64,000 nt of DNA from Streptomyces chrestomyceticus JCM 4735. Lineage in GTDB: Bacteria; Actinomycetota; Actinomycetes; Streptomycetales; Streptomycetaceae. The notes below the pieces were generated by a model. It ran no database searches and had not been told where the DNA came from. It saw only the letters and a list, made by a program, of their open reading frames with translations. Both the position numbers and the translations under genes were made by a program. Of this stretch, positions 1-10,312 are shown piece after piece (positions within the stretch are counted from its first letter, which is position 1; every line of letters starts with the position of its first letter). Location: assembly GCF_003865135.1 (NCBI RefSeq), contig NZ_BHZC01000001.1, positions 5,704,001 through 5,768,000 on the forward strand, written 5' to 3'.

Positions 1-1
1 C

Positions 2-460
2 GCCGGGCGGAAGCAGCGGATCGAACTGCCGGTGGAGCTGCCCGCCGGGGCGCACGGCGACTATCTCGTGTCACTGAAGTACGGCGGCAAGGTGCTCGCC
101 GAGCAGCCGTGGGGCGTCGGGCGGCCCTGGGGCGTGACGCTGTTCTGGATCCTGCTGTGCGTCGTCGTGCCGGCCGCCGTCTTCCGGATCGGCATGGCCG
201 TCGTCGACCGGGTCCGCCCGCGTCCGGGAGCCGCCCGTACGAAGGGCCGGCCGTGGGGGAGGGCCGTACCCCGGGCTCCCCGGCGTGCGGCGGCCGCCGG
301 GCGTCACCGTGGCGCCCGCGCCTCCGCGCCCCGCACGGCGGAGCCCGCCCCCGCGGACGGCGACGCCGCCGCACCCCTGCCGTGGTTCACCCCGGACACC
401 GCACCGTCCGCCACCACAGCACCACCCACCGACCCGCCGACGTCGAAAGGTTCCACGTGA
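2..460 (+). CDS. C-terminal part of a membrane-anchored exported protein (5' end outside window)
   Basis: The reading frame is open to the left edge, so only the last ~152 codons are present; the GTG at 32 is not a convincing start. Visible order: a short beta-rich stretch (PAGAHGDYLVSLKYGGKVLA), one hydrophobic helix (about WGVTLFWILLCVVVPAAVF), then a basic, Ala/Pro-rich tail that should be cytoplasmic. This is the architecture of a type I membrane protein with an extracytoplasmic beta-sandwich domain. The stop codon overlaps the ATG of the next gene by one base, so the two are probably translationally coupled and act together at the cell surface. Family assignment is not possible from this fragment; a DUF916/WxL-associated membrane protein is one option. 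Confidence 0.6.
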   Translation, partial: AGRKQRIELPVELPAGAHGDYLVSLKYGGKVLAEQPWGVGRPWGVTLFWILLCVVVPAAVFRIGMAVVDRVRPRPGAARTKGRPWGRAVPRAPRRAAAAGRHRGARASAPRTAEPAPADGDAAAPLPWFTPDTAPSATTAPPTDPPTSKGST

Positions 461-1902
461 TGGTCCACGTGCTGAGGCAACGCAGAAGAGCGAGCGCGGG
501 CGGCTTCGCCCTGATGCTCGCCGGTGCGGGCATTCTGGCGGCCGCCGGTCCGGCCGGTGCCGCGGAGACGGCGTACCGGACCGAGTGCGTACCGCCGCCG
601 ATCTCCGGACTGCCCGCCATCCAGGGCACCACCAAGGTGGAGGTGACGGCGCCCGCGACGGCGAAGGTCGGCGACGAGGTCGAGGTGGTGTGGCGGACGG
701 TCGAGGCCGCGTCCAAGAACCCCGACATCCTCGACCTGGACAAGGACACCGTGCAGCCCAGCGGGAAGATCAAGGTGGGCGGCGCGCAGAGCGGCGAGCT
801 GAGCGTCCAGGGGCCGCGGCAGAACCCGCCGATCCCCAAGAACAGCCCGATGAAGCTCTCCGACATGAAGGGCACCCTGAAGCTGGAGAAGCCCGGCGAG
901 GTCACCCTGGCACCCGGCTTCTACAACATCAACGTCAACAAACCGATCTCCACCGATACGAAGTGCACCCCGAAGGAGGAGGTCGAGCCCGCCGCCACGA
1001 TCAAGGTGACGGACGGCGGCGGCACAGGCGGCACCACCGGGGGCGGTACGGGCGGCAGCGGCACAGGCGGCAGCGGTACGGGAGGCGCCGCCGGCGGCAG
1101 CACGGCGAGCGGTGGGACGAGCGCCGGCAGCACCGGCGGCACCGCGGGCGGTTCGGACACCGGCGGTTCGACCGGCGGCGGTACGGGCGGTACGGGCGGC
1201 ACCAGCGGCGGCTCCTCCGGCGGCGGAGGCGACCCCGACGGCACCTCCTACACGGGCAAGCAGGTCCAGGTCCCGTACGCCTGCAAGACCCCCATCGGCG
1301 ACAAGAACGCCACCTCCCCGGTGCAGGTCAACGCCACCAAGAAGGGCGGTGCCTACGACCTGACCGTGAAGTTCGCGAAGTCGGTGATGGACAGCCCGGC
1401 GGACATCCCGGCCGGCGCGGTCAAGCCGTCCATGCAGGTACGGGTCGGCGGCGCCGACAAGGGCACGGTCACGGCCGACGGCCCGGCGAACAAGGAGCCC
1501 GTCAAGTCCGGGCAGCCGATCGCGATCCCCGACCTCAAGGGCACCTACACCCCGGGCGCCACCGGGAAGACGACCCTGACGCCGGGCGTGCTGACCGTCA
1601 ACGCCCTCGGGACGACCACGACGTGCACCCCGGAGAAGGACCCGGGCGTCTCCCTCGCCCTGGACACGACGGCCCAGCAGGGCGGCACCAGCGGCGGCTC
1701 GTCGGCGTCCGGTGGCACGTCCGGCGGCTCCGGCGGCTCGATGGGCCCGGCGAGCGCGGGCGGCACGTCGGGCGGCCTGGCGGAGACCGGCGCGGGCGAC
1801 CACGGCGGCCTGCGCGCCCTCGCCCTGATCGCGGGCACGGTGGTCCTGCTGGGCGGCGCGGTCTTCACCTTCGTACCCGGCCGGGCACTGCGGCGCCGCT
1901 GA
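460..1902 (+). CDS. Sortase-anchored (LAETG) surface protein with two similar domains
   Basis: 480 aa. I start at the ATG that overlaps the previous stop (TGATG) because it is followed at once by a signal peptide: basic MVHVLRQRRR, a hydrophobic core and a cleavage-like AGAAET. Two homologous-looking modules follow (about residues 30-180 and 255-395), each opening with a Cys-Pro/Cys-Lys segment and closing with a TxCTP segment, so each may hold one disulfide. They share phrases such as KVGG/RVGG and xLKGTxxL. Gly/Ser/Thr-rich linkers separate them from each other and from the end. The C terminus has the sortase signal LAETG, a hydrophobic helix and a basic RALRRR tail, as in class E sortase substrates of Streptomyces. 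The product should be covalently attached to peptidoglycan. Function of the modules is unknown. Confidence 0.8.
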   Translation: MVHVLRQRRRASAGGFALMLAGAGILAAAGPAGAAETAYRTECVPPPISGLPAIQGTTKVEVTAPATAKVGDEVEVVWRTVEAASKNPDILDLDKDTVQPSGKIKVGGAQSGELSVQGPRQNPPIPKNSPMKLSDMKGTLKLEKPGEVTLAPGFYNINVNKPISTDTKCTPKEEVEPAATIKVTDGGGTGGTTGGGTGGSGTGGSGTGGAAGGSTASGGTSAGSTGGTAGGSDTGGSTGGGTGGTGGTSGGSSGGGGDPDGTSYTGKQVQVPYACKTPIGDKNATSPVQVNATKKGGAYDLTVKFAKSVMDSPADIPAGAVKPSMQVRVGGADKGTVTADGPANKEPVKSGQPIAIPDLKGTYTPGATGKTTLTPGVLTVNALGTTTTCTPEKDPGVSLALDTTAQQGGTSGGSSASGGTSGGSGGSMGPASAGGTSGGLAETGAGDHGGLRALALIAGTVVLLGGAVFTFVPGRALRRR

Positions 1903-1931
1903 GCCCGTACGGCCCGGCCCCGCACAACGCA

Positions 1932-1967
1932 GGAGGGGCCCGGTGCCCCATGGCACCGAGCCCCTCC
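1932..1967. terminator. Bidirectional rho-independent-type hairpin
   Basis: A 16-bp inverted repeat with one mismatch and a 4-nt loop (arms 1932-1947 and 1952-1967) lies between the convergent surface-protein and peptide-transporter genes. There is no long U tract, which is usual for Streptomyces terminators. Confidence 0.75.
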
Positions 1968-1994
1968 GCGTACAGGGGACGCGCTACATCAGCG

Positions 1995-3524
1995 TCAGTG
2001 GACGTCACCCATCGACGCCTCGATCTTCTTGCGGGACATCCAGATCGCGACACCGGCCAGGACGGCCAGGGCCGCTTCGGACACCACCACCCCCGCGCCG
2101 CTGAGGTCGGCACCGGCCAGGGAGATCAGGCTGACCACGCAGTCACCGGTGGTGACGGCGAGGAACCACACGCCCATCATCTGGCTGGCGTACTTCTGCG
2201 GGGCCATCTTGGTGGTCACCGACAGGCCGACCGGGGAGAGGCACAGCTCACCCATGGTCTGGATCATGTAGACGGTGATCAGCCACATCGGGCTGACCTT
2301 GTCGCCGCCGGACGACATCTGCATCGGCACGATGAACACGAAGTACGAGGCGCCGACCAGCAGCATCGACATCGCGAACTTCACGACCGTGCTGGGCTCC
2401 TTCGAGCGCCGGGCCAGTGCCGTCCACGCCGCGGCGAAGATCGGGGCGAGCGCCAGGACCCAGGCCGAGTTGACCGACTGGAACCAGGTCGACGGGAAGT
2501 GCAGGCCGAAGACCGAGTCCGCGGTGTTCTTGTCGGCGAAGACGTTCAGCGTCGAACCGGCCTGGTCGAAGATCATGAAGAAGATCGCGGCCGCGACGAA
2601 GAACCAGATGTAACCGCTGACCTTGGTCTGCTCGGTCTGCGTCAGCTCCTTGTCGCGCTTGATGCGCACCAGGACCGAGATCGGGATGATCATGCCGAGC
2701 AGGCTGATCGGGATCAGCGCCCAGTTCAGCGTGAAGGACCCGGTGGCCACCACGATGCCGTAGAAGACGGCCGCGATCACGGTCCAGATCAGACCCTTGC
2801 GCAGCCAGCCCATGCGCTCTTCACGGGTGAGCGGGGTCGGGACCTCGTTGCTGCGCGGGTTCAGGTTGCGGGTGCCGAACAGGAAGCCGACCAGACCCAG
2901 CGCCATGCCGAGACCGGCGGTCGCGAAGCCCACGTGCCAGTTGATGTTCTGGCCGATGGTGCCGACCACCAACGGGGCGGAGACGCCACCGAGGTTGATG
3001 CCGATGTAGAAGATCGTGAAGCCGGAGTCGCGGCGCGGGTCCTGCGGGCCGTCGTAGAGCTGGCCGACCATCGTGGAGATGTTGGCCTTGAGCAGACCCG
3101 AGCCCAGCGCCACCATGGCCAGACCGGCGAAGAACGTGCCCTGGCCGGGCAGCGCCAGCGTCAGATGGCCGGCGATCACCACGCACGCGCCGATGATCAC
3201 GGTCTTGCGCGGGCCCCAGACCCGGTCGCCGAACCAGCCGCCGGGCATGGCGAGCAGGTAGACCATCGCCATGTAGACGGCGTAGATCGCCGAGGCGGTC
3301 GCGGCGGTCATGGCCAGGCCACCGCCCTGCTCGCCCACCTTGGCGTCGGCGCCGCCCGAGATGAGGTAGAGGACGAGGAGCGCCCTCATGCCGTAGAAGC
3401 TGAACCGCTCCCACATCTCGGTCATGAAGAGGGTGGCCAGTCCGCGGGGGTGGCCGAAGAAGGTTTTGCCGTCGCTGGCAGGGTTCCCCTGCGCGCCGGC
3501 GTCCTTCGTCAGGCTGGACGCCAT
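1995..3524 (-). CDS. Proton-dependent oligopeptide transporter (POT/PTR family)
   Basis: 509 aa. The start ATG at 3524 is preceded by AGGAAG at good spacing, and the protein begins MASSLTKDAG; the open frame extends further upstream but without membrane-protein character. Residues ~23-40 carry the family signature FFGHPRGLATLFMTEMWERF followed by SFYGMRALLVLY, the ExxER-type motif of TM1 used for proton coupling. The sequence FTIFYIGINLGG matches the second PTR2 signature. About 14 hydrophobic helices are present, including a pair in the central loop as in bacterial DtpT-like members. It would import di- and tripeptides driven by the proton gradient. The gene stands alone, convergent with the surface-protein gene and divergent from the two-component system. 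Confidence 0.92.
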   Translation of the reverse strand: MASSLTKDAGAQGNPASDGKTFFGHPRGLATLFMTEMWERFSFYGMRALLVLYLISGGADAKVGEQGGGLAMTAATASAIYAVYMAMVYLLAMPGGWFGDRVWGPRKTVIIGACVVIAGHLTLALPGQGTFFAGLAMVALGSGLLKANISTMVGQLYDGPQDPRRDSGFTIFYIGINLGGVSAPLVVGTIGQNINWHVGFATAGLGMALGLVGFLFGTRNLNPRSNEVPTPLTREERMGWLRKGLIWTVIAAVFYGIVVATGSFTLNWALIPISLLGMIIPISVLVRIKRDKELTQTEQTKVSGYIWFFVAAAIFFMIFDQAGSTLNVFADKNTADSVFGLHFPSTWFQSVNSAWVLALAPIFAAAWTALARRSKEPSTVVKFAMSMLLVGASYFVFIVPMQMSSGGDKVSPMWLITVYMIQTMGELCLSPVGLSVTTKMAPQKYASQMMGVWFLAVTTGDCVVSLISLAGADLSGAGVVVSEAALAVLAGVAIWMSRKKIEASMGDVH

Positions 3525-4045
3525 GGTGCTTCCTAGGTGTGCTCGGGACGCGTGAGGAGACCGCAGCGCGCCCGGGTCGGCTGACCGGCACCGGCGTCGC
3601 GCTGCCCGCCCCCACGTCCTCGGGGGCCGACGCCACTGGAAAGAGGAATCGGCAGGACACTCGCGACACCGGGATCCACGCCCCCGTGCTGCGTGCGCGG
3701 TGGACCCGGTCGACAGGTCATTCACTGTGTAGCAGGACCGGTGGTTCCGGCCCCGCACACAACAGGGACCGATGACGGCTCTTGAGCGTCATGGTCCCGA
3801 GGCTGTGCTACGGAGGTTGGGACACCATACGTCCAGCAACCGCACCGATGGGACCACTGAGACAACGGTCACATGATCGACCGGGAACCGTACAGAGGTC
3901 CGCGCCCGCGCCGTACGCCCCGCCCCGTGATCACCCGCCGGCCGCGAGCACGCCGCCGGCGCGCCGTCCGCGGGACGTTTTCCGGCCACCCGCGGGCCCA
4001 CCGGGTCCCGCCCGGGGAGGTAAGACCTGGGACTACCATCGGCCC
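3525..4045. promoter_or_regulatory. 521-nt divergent intergenic region with a strong dyad at 3765-3798
   Basis: No credible gene is seen here. A near-perfect hairpin spans 3765-3798: outer arms GGGACC/GGTCCC, then ATGAC/GTCAT and GCTC/GAGC, with two bulged Gs on the left side. It could be an operator shared by the divergent transporter and regulator genes, or a transcript hairpin. TACCAT at 4034-4039 sits 6 nt before the response-regulator ATG, compatible with a leaderless transcript, but I see no matching -35 box. Confidence 0.4.
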
Positions 4046-4726
<681 letters not shown>

Positions 4727-4783
4727 GCCCCGCCGCCGGGCGGGAAGAAGTAGAAGAACAACGCATCCCGCCCGGAGGACACC

Positions 4784-6031
4784 GTGCGCCGCCGTCTGAT
4801 CAATTCCACCCTCGCCGTGGTGCTCGTGGTGATCGCCGTCTTCGGCGTCTCGCTCGTCATCGTGGAGACCCGCACCATCCAGTCGGGGGCGCAGGACAGT
4901 GTCGCCGCCGAAGCCGTACGGCTCGTCGGCATCGTGGAGAGCCGGCTGGGCAGCGGCGAGAAACTGACGCCCGAGATCCTCTCGGAGCAGATCACCGCGA
5001 AGCGGTACGCCGAGATCAAGGTGCCGGGCCGGGCCCGGATCGAGATCGGCGCCCGGCCGGCGGGCGACGTCATCGCCTCGACCCAGCGCGGTGACCGCGG
5101 CGAGGTGGTCACCGTCGAGGAGCCGCGCTCCACGGTCAGCGCCGAGATCGGCCGGACGCTGCTGGTCATCCTGGCCGTCGCGATCCTGGCGATCCTGGCC
5201 GCGGTGGTGCTCGCCGTCCAGCAGGCCCGCCGGCTGACCGCGCCGCTGACCGACCTCGCGGAGACCGCCGAACGCCTCGGCTCCGGCGACCCCCGGCCGC
5301 GCCACCGCCGGTACGGGGTCCAGGAGCTGGACCGGGTCGCGGACGTGCTGGACGCCAGCGCCGAGCGCATCGCGCGGATGCTCACCGCCGAACGCCGGCT
5401 CGCCGCCGACGCCTCCCACCAGTTGCGGACGCCGCTGACCGCGCTGTCCATGCGGCTGGAGGAGATCACCCTCACCGACGACCCGGACACGGTGAAGGAG
5501 GAGGCCAGCATCGCGCTGGGCCAGGTCGAGCGGCTCACCGACGTCGTCCAGCGGCTGCTGACCAACTCCCGCGACCCGCGCTCCGGCTCCGCCGTCGCCT
5601 TCGACCTCGACGAGGTCGTCAAGCAGCAGGTCGAGGAGTGGCGCCCGGCCTACCGCAGCGCGGGCCGGGCCATCGTCCGCTCCGGGAAGAAGGGGCTGCG
5701 GGCGGTCGGCACCCCGGGGGCGGTGGCCCAGGTCCTCGCCACCCTGATCGAGAACTCGCTGATGCACGGGGACGGCACGGTGGCGCTGCGCACCCGGGTC
5801 ACCGGCAACCAGGCGGTCGTCGAGGTCACGGACGCCGGCCGGGGCGTACCGCCGGACCTCGGTTCGCGGGTCTTCGAGCGGACGGTCAGTGGCCGGAATT
5901 CGACGGGGCTGGGGCTGGCCGTGGCCCGTGATCTGGCGGAGGCGGACGGCGGACGGCTGGAACTCCTCCAGCAGCATCCGCCGGTGTTCGCCCTCTTCCT
6001 CGCCCGGGAGGCCGAGCCGTCGGCGGAATGA
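4784..6031 (+). CDS. Sensor histidine kinase
   Basis: 415 aa, GTG start with GGAGGACACC upstream. TM1 is at ~7-27 and TM2 at ~125-145, giving a compact ~95-residue extracytoplasmic sensor loop. A HAMP linker (~147-200) follows, then the HisKA dimerisation domain with phospho-accepting H212 in DASHQLRTPLTAL. The ATPase domain shows an N box (ATLIENSLMHG), G1 (VTDAGRGVPPD) and G2 (STGLGLAVARDLAEADGG). All catalytic motifs are intact. It should autophosphorylate and pass phosphate to the response regulator encoded just upstream. The small sensor loop has no recognisable ligand domain, so the signal is unknown. Confidence 0.95.
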   Translation: MRRRLINSTLAVVLVVIAVFGVSLVIVETRTIQSGAQDSVAAEAVRLVGIVESRLGSGEKLTPEILSEQITAKRYAEIKVPGRARIEIGARPAGDVIASTQRGDRGEVVTVEEPRSTVSAEIGRTLLVILAVAILAILAAVVLAVQQARRLTAPLTDLAETAERLGSGDPRPRHRRYGVQELDRVADVLDASAERIARMLTAERRLAADASHQLRTPLTALSMRLEEITLTDDPDTVKEEASIALGQVERLTDVVQRLLTNSRDPRSGSAVAFDLDEVVKQQVEEWRPAYRSAGRAIVRSGKKGLRAVGTPGAVAQVLATLIENSLMHGDGTVALRTRVTGNQAVVEVTDAGRGVPPDLGSRVFERTVSGRNSTGLGLAVARDLAEADGGRLELLQQHPPVFALFLAREAEPSAE

Positions 6032-6032
6032 G

Positions 6033-6061
6033 CCCGGGAGCGCCCGCGGACCGCTCCCGGG
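6033..6061. terminator. Hairpin terminator after the kinase gene
   Basis: Perfect 10-bp arms CCCGGGAGCG / CGCTCCCGGG with a 9-nt loop begin 2 nt after the kinase stop. The gene beyond it is convergent. Confidence 0.65.
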
Positions 6062-6119
6062 GGCGCACGGCCGGCCTCGGCCGCGCGCCGGCCGCCTTCG
6101 GACGCGCGCCCGTCGCGCT

Positions 6120-6656
6120 CTAGTCGCGCGCCCGCTCGGCGGCGGCCGCGCTCGCCGCCCCCGCCCGCTGCGGCTGTGCGCCCTCGGCCAGGAAGGACTC
6201 CGCGGTCTCCACGGCCTCCCGTGCGGGCAGCGCGCGGAACACCCAGGTGCGGTAGGACCAGAAGCGGAAGAGCGTGGCCAGGCCGATGCCGAGGAACTTG
6301 AAGACGTTGCTCTGCAGCGAGGTGTCCCACCCGAACCCGTACGTCGCCACGTACAGGACGCCGTTCTCGATGATCAGGCCGACGACGCTGAACAGCAGGA
6401 AGAGCGTCAGCTCCTTCGTCCGCCCGTTCTTGTCGCGGTCCCGGTAGGTGAAGTAGCGGTAGCCGAGGTAGTTCGTGCCGGTGGCCACGACGGTCGCCAC
6501 GACACTGGCCCGGACGACGGGCAGCTCGGTGAGGTGCCGTACCAGGTTGAAGACGACGAAGTTGACGAGGACTCCCGCACCCCCGACAGCGCCGAACTTC
6601 ATGAGTTCGCGGGCCAGCGTGTCCAGTCGGGCCCGCAGTGCGCTCCGTTCACTCAT
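6120..6656 (-). CDS. GtrA family membrane protein
   Basis: 178 aa. Four hydrophobic helices and the family opening KFGAVGGAGVLVNFVVFNLV, plus GTNYLGYRYFTYRDRD after TM2 and the closing FRFWSYRTWVF, identify the GtrA/DPMS-related superfamily. Members work in export or flipping of lipid-linked sugars for cell-surface polysaccharide, or as membrane partners of glycosyltransferases. The N terminus (MSERSALRARLDTLARELM) is cytoplasmic, and the C-terminal ~30 residues are an Ala/Arg-rich extension of no clear function. It follows the inhibitor gene on the same strand with a ~135-nt gap. Confidence 0.88.
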   Translation of the reverse strand: MSERSALRARLDTLARELMKFGAVGGAGVLVNFVVFNLVRHLTELPVVRASVVATVVATGTNYLGYRYFTYRDRDKNGRTKELTLFLLFSVVGLIIENGVLYVATYGFGWDTSLQSNVFKFLGIGLATLFRFWSYRTWVFRALPAREAVETAESFLAEGAQPQRAGAASAAAAERARD

Positions 6657-6791
6657 CGTGATCGTTCAGCTCCTGTGGTGGGCGGTCGTGGGCGTCTGTG
6701 CACGGTCGCCCCCGTGCAACCGCACGCTCATGCTAACCAGGGGACCTGTGTGCTGCCTGCCATCCGTGACGGCAGGGAGGTACGGAACATG

Positions 6792-7229
6792 TCAGTCCAC
6801 GGTCACGCGGAACCGCCGGGTCCGGCTGTTCTCGTCCTGTTCGTCGGCCTGCGGGGTGCCGCAGCGGAAGCAGTACCTGAGAGTCACCTCGGTACGTCCG
6901 GCGCCGCGCGCCATGAAATCGACGTAGCGCAGGCCGCCCGATCCCGGGCGGGCCGGCTCGTCGGCGTCGTAGTGCCCGCCGGTCCTGCGCAGTACGGCCG
7001 GGTCCGGCTCCGGTGCGGCGAGGACCCACCGGAAGCCGGTGGAGGGGTTGTCCTTGAGGCGGATCGAGAAGTGGGTGCCGGAGGAGACCGTGATGTCCCG
7101 GTCGTCCTCGCCGAAGACGACGGGTCCGGTCAACTGGGAGACCACCGCGTAGACCGCGGCGGCCAGCGCCGCCACCGCGACGACGATGCCCACGGTCCTG
7201 GTGCGCCCGGGTATCCGGCCCTCGCTCAT
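6792..7229 (-). CDS. Membrane-anchored protease inhibitor, I42 (chagasin-like)
   Basis: 145 aa, ATG at 7229 with GGAAGGAA upstream. An N-terminal signal anchor (~11-33) precedes one Ig-like domain. The chagasin loop L2 is present as DNPSTGFRW and the L4-type glycine loop as GSGGLRY; the L6 RPW-type motif is not obvious. A Cys pair CFRC near the end could form a disulfide. Chagasin-fold proteins inhibit papain-family cysteine proteases by presenting these loops. In actinomycetes the targets are unknown and could be secreted proteases. The region upstream is shared with the divergent purK gene. Confidence 0.75.
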   Translation of the reverse strand: MSEGRIPGRTRTVGIVVAVAALAAAVYAVVSQLTGPVVFGEDDRDITVSSGTHFSIRLKDNPSTGFRWVLAAPEPDPAVLRRTGGHYDADEPARPGSGGLRYVDFMARGAGRTEVTLRYCFRCGTPQADEQDENSRTRRFRVTVD

Positions 7230-7373
7230 GCGTTCCTTCCCCTCGGCGCGGGCGGCGAGCCTACCGCCCCCGCTGATCCCCGGGGGCCGGAACGGGGAGA
7301 GTGGCGCACTTGTGTTCGTACGTTCCTCCAAGGCGGCGACGGGGCCCGGTGGGCGGGCGGATACCCTGGGGGC

Positions 7374-8570
7374 GTGACGTTCCCGGTAGTCGGCATGGTC
7401 GGCGGCGGTCAGCTCGCCCGTATGACCCACGAGGCGGGCATCCCCCTCGGCATCAAGTTCAAGCTCCTCAGCAACGCTCCGCAGGAGTCGGCGGCCCAGG
7501 TGGTCAGCGAGGTCGTCATCGGCGACCACCGCGACCTGGACACGCTGCGCGCCTTCGCCCGTGGCTGTGATGTGATCACTTTCGATCACGAGCATGTCCC
7601 CACCGAGCACTTGAGGGCTCTGGAGGCCGACGGCATCCCCGTCCGGCCCGGCCCCGACGCGCTCGTGCACGCCCAGGACAAGGGGGTGATGCGAGCGAAG
7701 CTCGACGCGATCGGGGCACCCTGTCCCCGGCACCGTATCGTCGCCGATCCGGCGGACGTGGAGCGGTTCGCCGCAGAGATCAACGGGGGCGGCGCGCAGC
7801 GCCTCGATGAGGGGCGGTGGCCGGGCGACGGGCGGGACGGCGGCTTCCCGGTCGTCCTCAAGACCGTCCGCGGCGGCTACGACGGCAAGGGCGTCTGGGT
7901 CGTACGATCCTCCAAGGAGGCCGCCGAGCCGTTCCGCGCCGGAGTGCCGGTGCTGGCCGAGGAGAAGGTCCCCTTCGTACGGGAACTGGCCGCCAACGTG
8001 GTCCGCTCGCCGCACGGCCAGGCCGTCGCGTACCCGGTCGTGGAGTCCGTCCAGGTCGACGGCGTCTGCGACACCGTGATCGCGCCCGCCCCGGACCTCT
8101 CCGACGCGCTGTCCGGCCAGGCCCAGGAGCTGGCGCTGCGCATCGCGCACGAACTCGGCGTGGTCGGCCATCTCGCGGTCGAGCTGTTCGAGACCGCCGA
8201 CGGCCGCATCCTCGTCAACGAGCTGGCCATGCGCCCGCACAACTCCGGCCACTGGACCCAGGACGGCGCGATCACCTCGCAGTTCGCCAACCACCTGCGG
8301 GCCGTCCTCGACCTGCCGCTCGGCGACCCCCGCCCGCGCGCGCGGTGGACGGTGATGGCCAACGTCCTCGGCGGCGATTATCCGGACATGTATTCCGCGT
8401 ACCTCCATTGCATGGCACGGGACCCGCGGCTGAAGATCCATATGTACGGAAAGGACGTGAAGCCCGGCCGCAAGGTCGGACACGTCAACACCTACGGCGA
8501 CGACCTGGCCGACGTGCGAGAGCGCGCCGCGCACGCCGCCGGCTACCTGCGAGGAACCATCACCGAATGA
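7374..8570 (+). CDS. purK: 5-(carboxyamino)imidazole ribonucleotide synthase
   Basis: 398 aa, GTG start directly before [13 protein letters not shown], the N-terminal nucleotide-fold signature of PurK; the open frame runs far upstream but only as shadow sequence. It is an ATP-grasp enzyme: [16 protein letters not shown] is the ATP-binding segment, and [25 protein letters not shown] is interrupted nowhere. It converts AIR, bicarbonate and ATP to N5-CAIR in purine synthesis. A Gly/Arg-rich insertion lies around residues 135-155. Its stop overlaps the purE ATG by 4 nt (ATGA), so the two consecutive-step enzymes are translationally coupled. Confidence 0.97.
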   Translation: MTFPVVGMVGGGQLARMTHEAGIPLGIKFKLLSNAPQESAAQVVSEVVIGDHRDLDTLRAFARGCDVITFDHEHVPTEHLRALEADGIPVRPGPDALVHAQDKGVMRAKLDAIGAPCPRHRIVADPADVERFAAEINGGGAQRLDEGRWPGDGRDGGFPVVLKTVRGGYDGKGVWVVRSSKEAAEPFRAGVPVLAEEKVPFVRELAANVVRSPHGQAVAYPVVESVQVDGVCDTVIAPAPDLSDALSGQAQELALRIAHELGVVGHLAVELFETADGRILVNELAMRPHNSGHWTQDGAITSQFANHLRAVLDLPLGDPRPRARWTVMANVLGGDYPDMYSAYLHCMARDPRLKIHMYGKDVKPGRKVGHVNTYGDDLADVRERAAHAAGYLRGTITE

Positions 8571-9103
8571 GTGCGAGCACTTCCCCCTCGGTCGGCATCG
8601 TCATGGGCTCCGACTCCGACTGGCCCGTCATGGAGGCCGCCGCCAAGGCCCTCGACGAGTTCGAGATCCCCTACGAGGTCGACGTCGTCTCCGCGCACCG
8701 GATGCCGCACGAGATGATCGCGTACGGCGAGGAGGCCGCCGGCCGCGGCCTGAAGGCGATCGTCGCGGGCGCCGGGGGAGCGGCCCACCTGCCGGGGATG
8801 CTCGCCTCGGTCACCCCGCTGCCGGTCATCGGCGTGCCCGTACCGCTGAAGTACCTGGACGGCATGGACTCGCTGCTGTCCATCGTGCAGATGCCGGCCG
8901 GCGTGCCCGTCGCCACCGTCTCGGTCGGCGGCGCCCGCAACGCCGGGCTGCTCGCCGCCCGGATGCTCGCCGCCCACGACCCCGACCTGCTGGCCCGGAT
9001 GCGCGAGTTCCAGCAGCACCTGAACGAGCAGGCCACCGAGAAGGGCAAGCGGCTGCGCAACAAGGTCGCCTCGCCGGCCTTCGGCTTCGGGAGCGGCAAG
9101 TGA
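8567..9103 (+). CDS. purE: N5-CAIR mutase
   Basis: 178 aa, class I PurE. Signature elements: [14 protein letters not shown] (substrate phosphate loop), [23 protein letters not shown] and the [15 protein letters not shown] stretch. It rearranges N5-CAIR to CAIR, the step after PurK. Length and motifs are normal for the octameric bacterial enzyme. It overlaps purK upstream and the dipeptidase gene downstream by 4 nt each, so the three form one operon. Confidence 0.97.
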   Translation: MSASTSPSVGIVMGSDSDWPVMEAAAKALDEFEIPYEVDVVSAHRMPHEMIAYGEEAAGRGLKAIVAGAGGAAHLPGMLASVTPLPVIGVPVPLKYLDGMDSLLSIVQMPAGVPVATVSVGGARNAGLLAARMLAAHDPDLLARMREFQQHLNEQATEKGKRLRNKVASPAFGFGSGK

Positions 9104-10296
9104 GCGCGTCCCTGGAGGCGGCCCGCGCGCTGCTCGCCGAGCACCCCGTCGTCGACGGCCACAACGATCTGCCCTGGGCCCTTCGCGAGCAAGTCCGCTA
9201 CGACCTGGACCGGCGTGACATCGCCGCCGACCAGACCGGGCACCTGCACACCGACATCCCCCGGCTGCGGGCCGGCGGCGTCGGCGCGCAGTTCTGGTCG
9301 GTGTACGTACGGACCGACTACACCGGCGACCAGGCGGTCAGCGCCACCCTCGAACAGATCGACGTGGTCCGCCGGCTGGCCGCCCGTTACCCCGGCGACC
9401 TGCGCCTGGCGTACACCGCCGACGACATGGAAGCGGCCCGTGCCGACGGCCGCATCGCTTCCCTGATGGGCGCCGAGGGCGGCCACTCCATCAACAACTC
9501 GCTGGCCACCCTGCGCGCGCTGTACGAACTGGGCGTGCGCTACATGACGCTCACCCACAACGACAACATCGACTGGGCGGACTCGGCCACCGACGAGCCG
9601 CGCGCGCACGGCCTCACCGCCTTCGGCCGCGAGGTCGTCCGCGAGATGAACCGTCTCGGCATGCTGGTCGACCTCTCGCACGTCTCCGCCGACACCATGC
9701 GCGACGCGCTGGACACCAGCGTCGCGCCGGTCGTCTTCTCGCACTCCTCCGCGCGCGCGGTGTGCGACCACCCGCGCAACATCCCGGACGACGTGCTGGA
9801 GCGGCTGCCCGCCAACGGCGGTGTCGCGATGGCCACCTTCGTACCGAAGTTCATCCTGCCCGAGGCCGTCGACTGGACGCTGCGGGCGGACGAGAACATG
9901 CGGGTGCACGGCTTCCACCACCTGGACACCACCGCCGAGGGCATGGCCGTGCACCGCGCCTTCGAGGCCGGGAACCCGCGTCCACTGGCCACCGCCGCCA
10001 CCGTCGCCGACCACCTCGACCACATGCGCGAGGTCGCCGGCGTCGACCACATCGGCATCGGCGGCGACTTCGACGGCACCGCCTTCACGCCCGCCGACCT
10101 CGCCGACGTGTCCGGCTACCCGAACCTGGTCGCCGAACTCCTCGACCGCAAGTGGTCCACGGCCGACCTGGCCAAGCTGACCTGGCAGAACGCCGTCCGC
10201 ACGCTGCGCGGCGCGGAGGACGTCGCCCGCGCGGTGCAGGACGGGCGCGGACCGTCCGTCGCGACGATCGACCAGCTCGACGGCCTCGACGGCTGA
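9100..10296 (+). CDS. Membrane dipeptidase (peptidase M19 family)
   Basis: 398 aa, GTG start inside the purE stop (GTGA). Metal-site motifs of the renal-dipeptidase family are present in order: [10 protein letters not shown] (HxD), MGAEGGHSI (bridging Glu), [27 protein letters not shown] and IGIGGDFDG. There is no signal peptide, so it is probably cytoplasmic, unlike the mammalian enzyme. It should hydrolyse dipeptides, possibly including D-residue dipeptides. Coupling to purEK is by position only; there is no metabolic link I can name. Confidence 0.93.
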   Translation: MSASLEAARALLAEHPVVDGHNDLPWALREQVRYDLDRRDIAADQTGHLHTDIPRLRAGGVGAQFWSVYVRTDYTGDQAVSATLEQIDVVRRLAARYPGDLRLAYTADDMEAARADGRIASLMGAEGGHSINNSLATLRALYELGVRYMTLTHNDNIDWADSATDEPRAHGLTAFGREVVREMNRLGMLVDLSHVSADTMRDALDTSVAPVVFSHSSARAVCDHPRNIPDDVLERLPANGGVAMATFVPKFILPEAVDWTLRADENMRVHGFHHLDTTAEGMAVHRAFEAGNPRPLATAATVADHLDHMREVAGVDHIGIGGDFDGTAFTPADLADVSGYPNLVAELLDRKWSTADLAKLTWQNAVRTLRGAEDVARAVQDGRGPSVATIDQLDGLDG

Positions 10297-10312
10297 GCGG
10301 CGCGACCACGCC

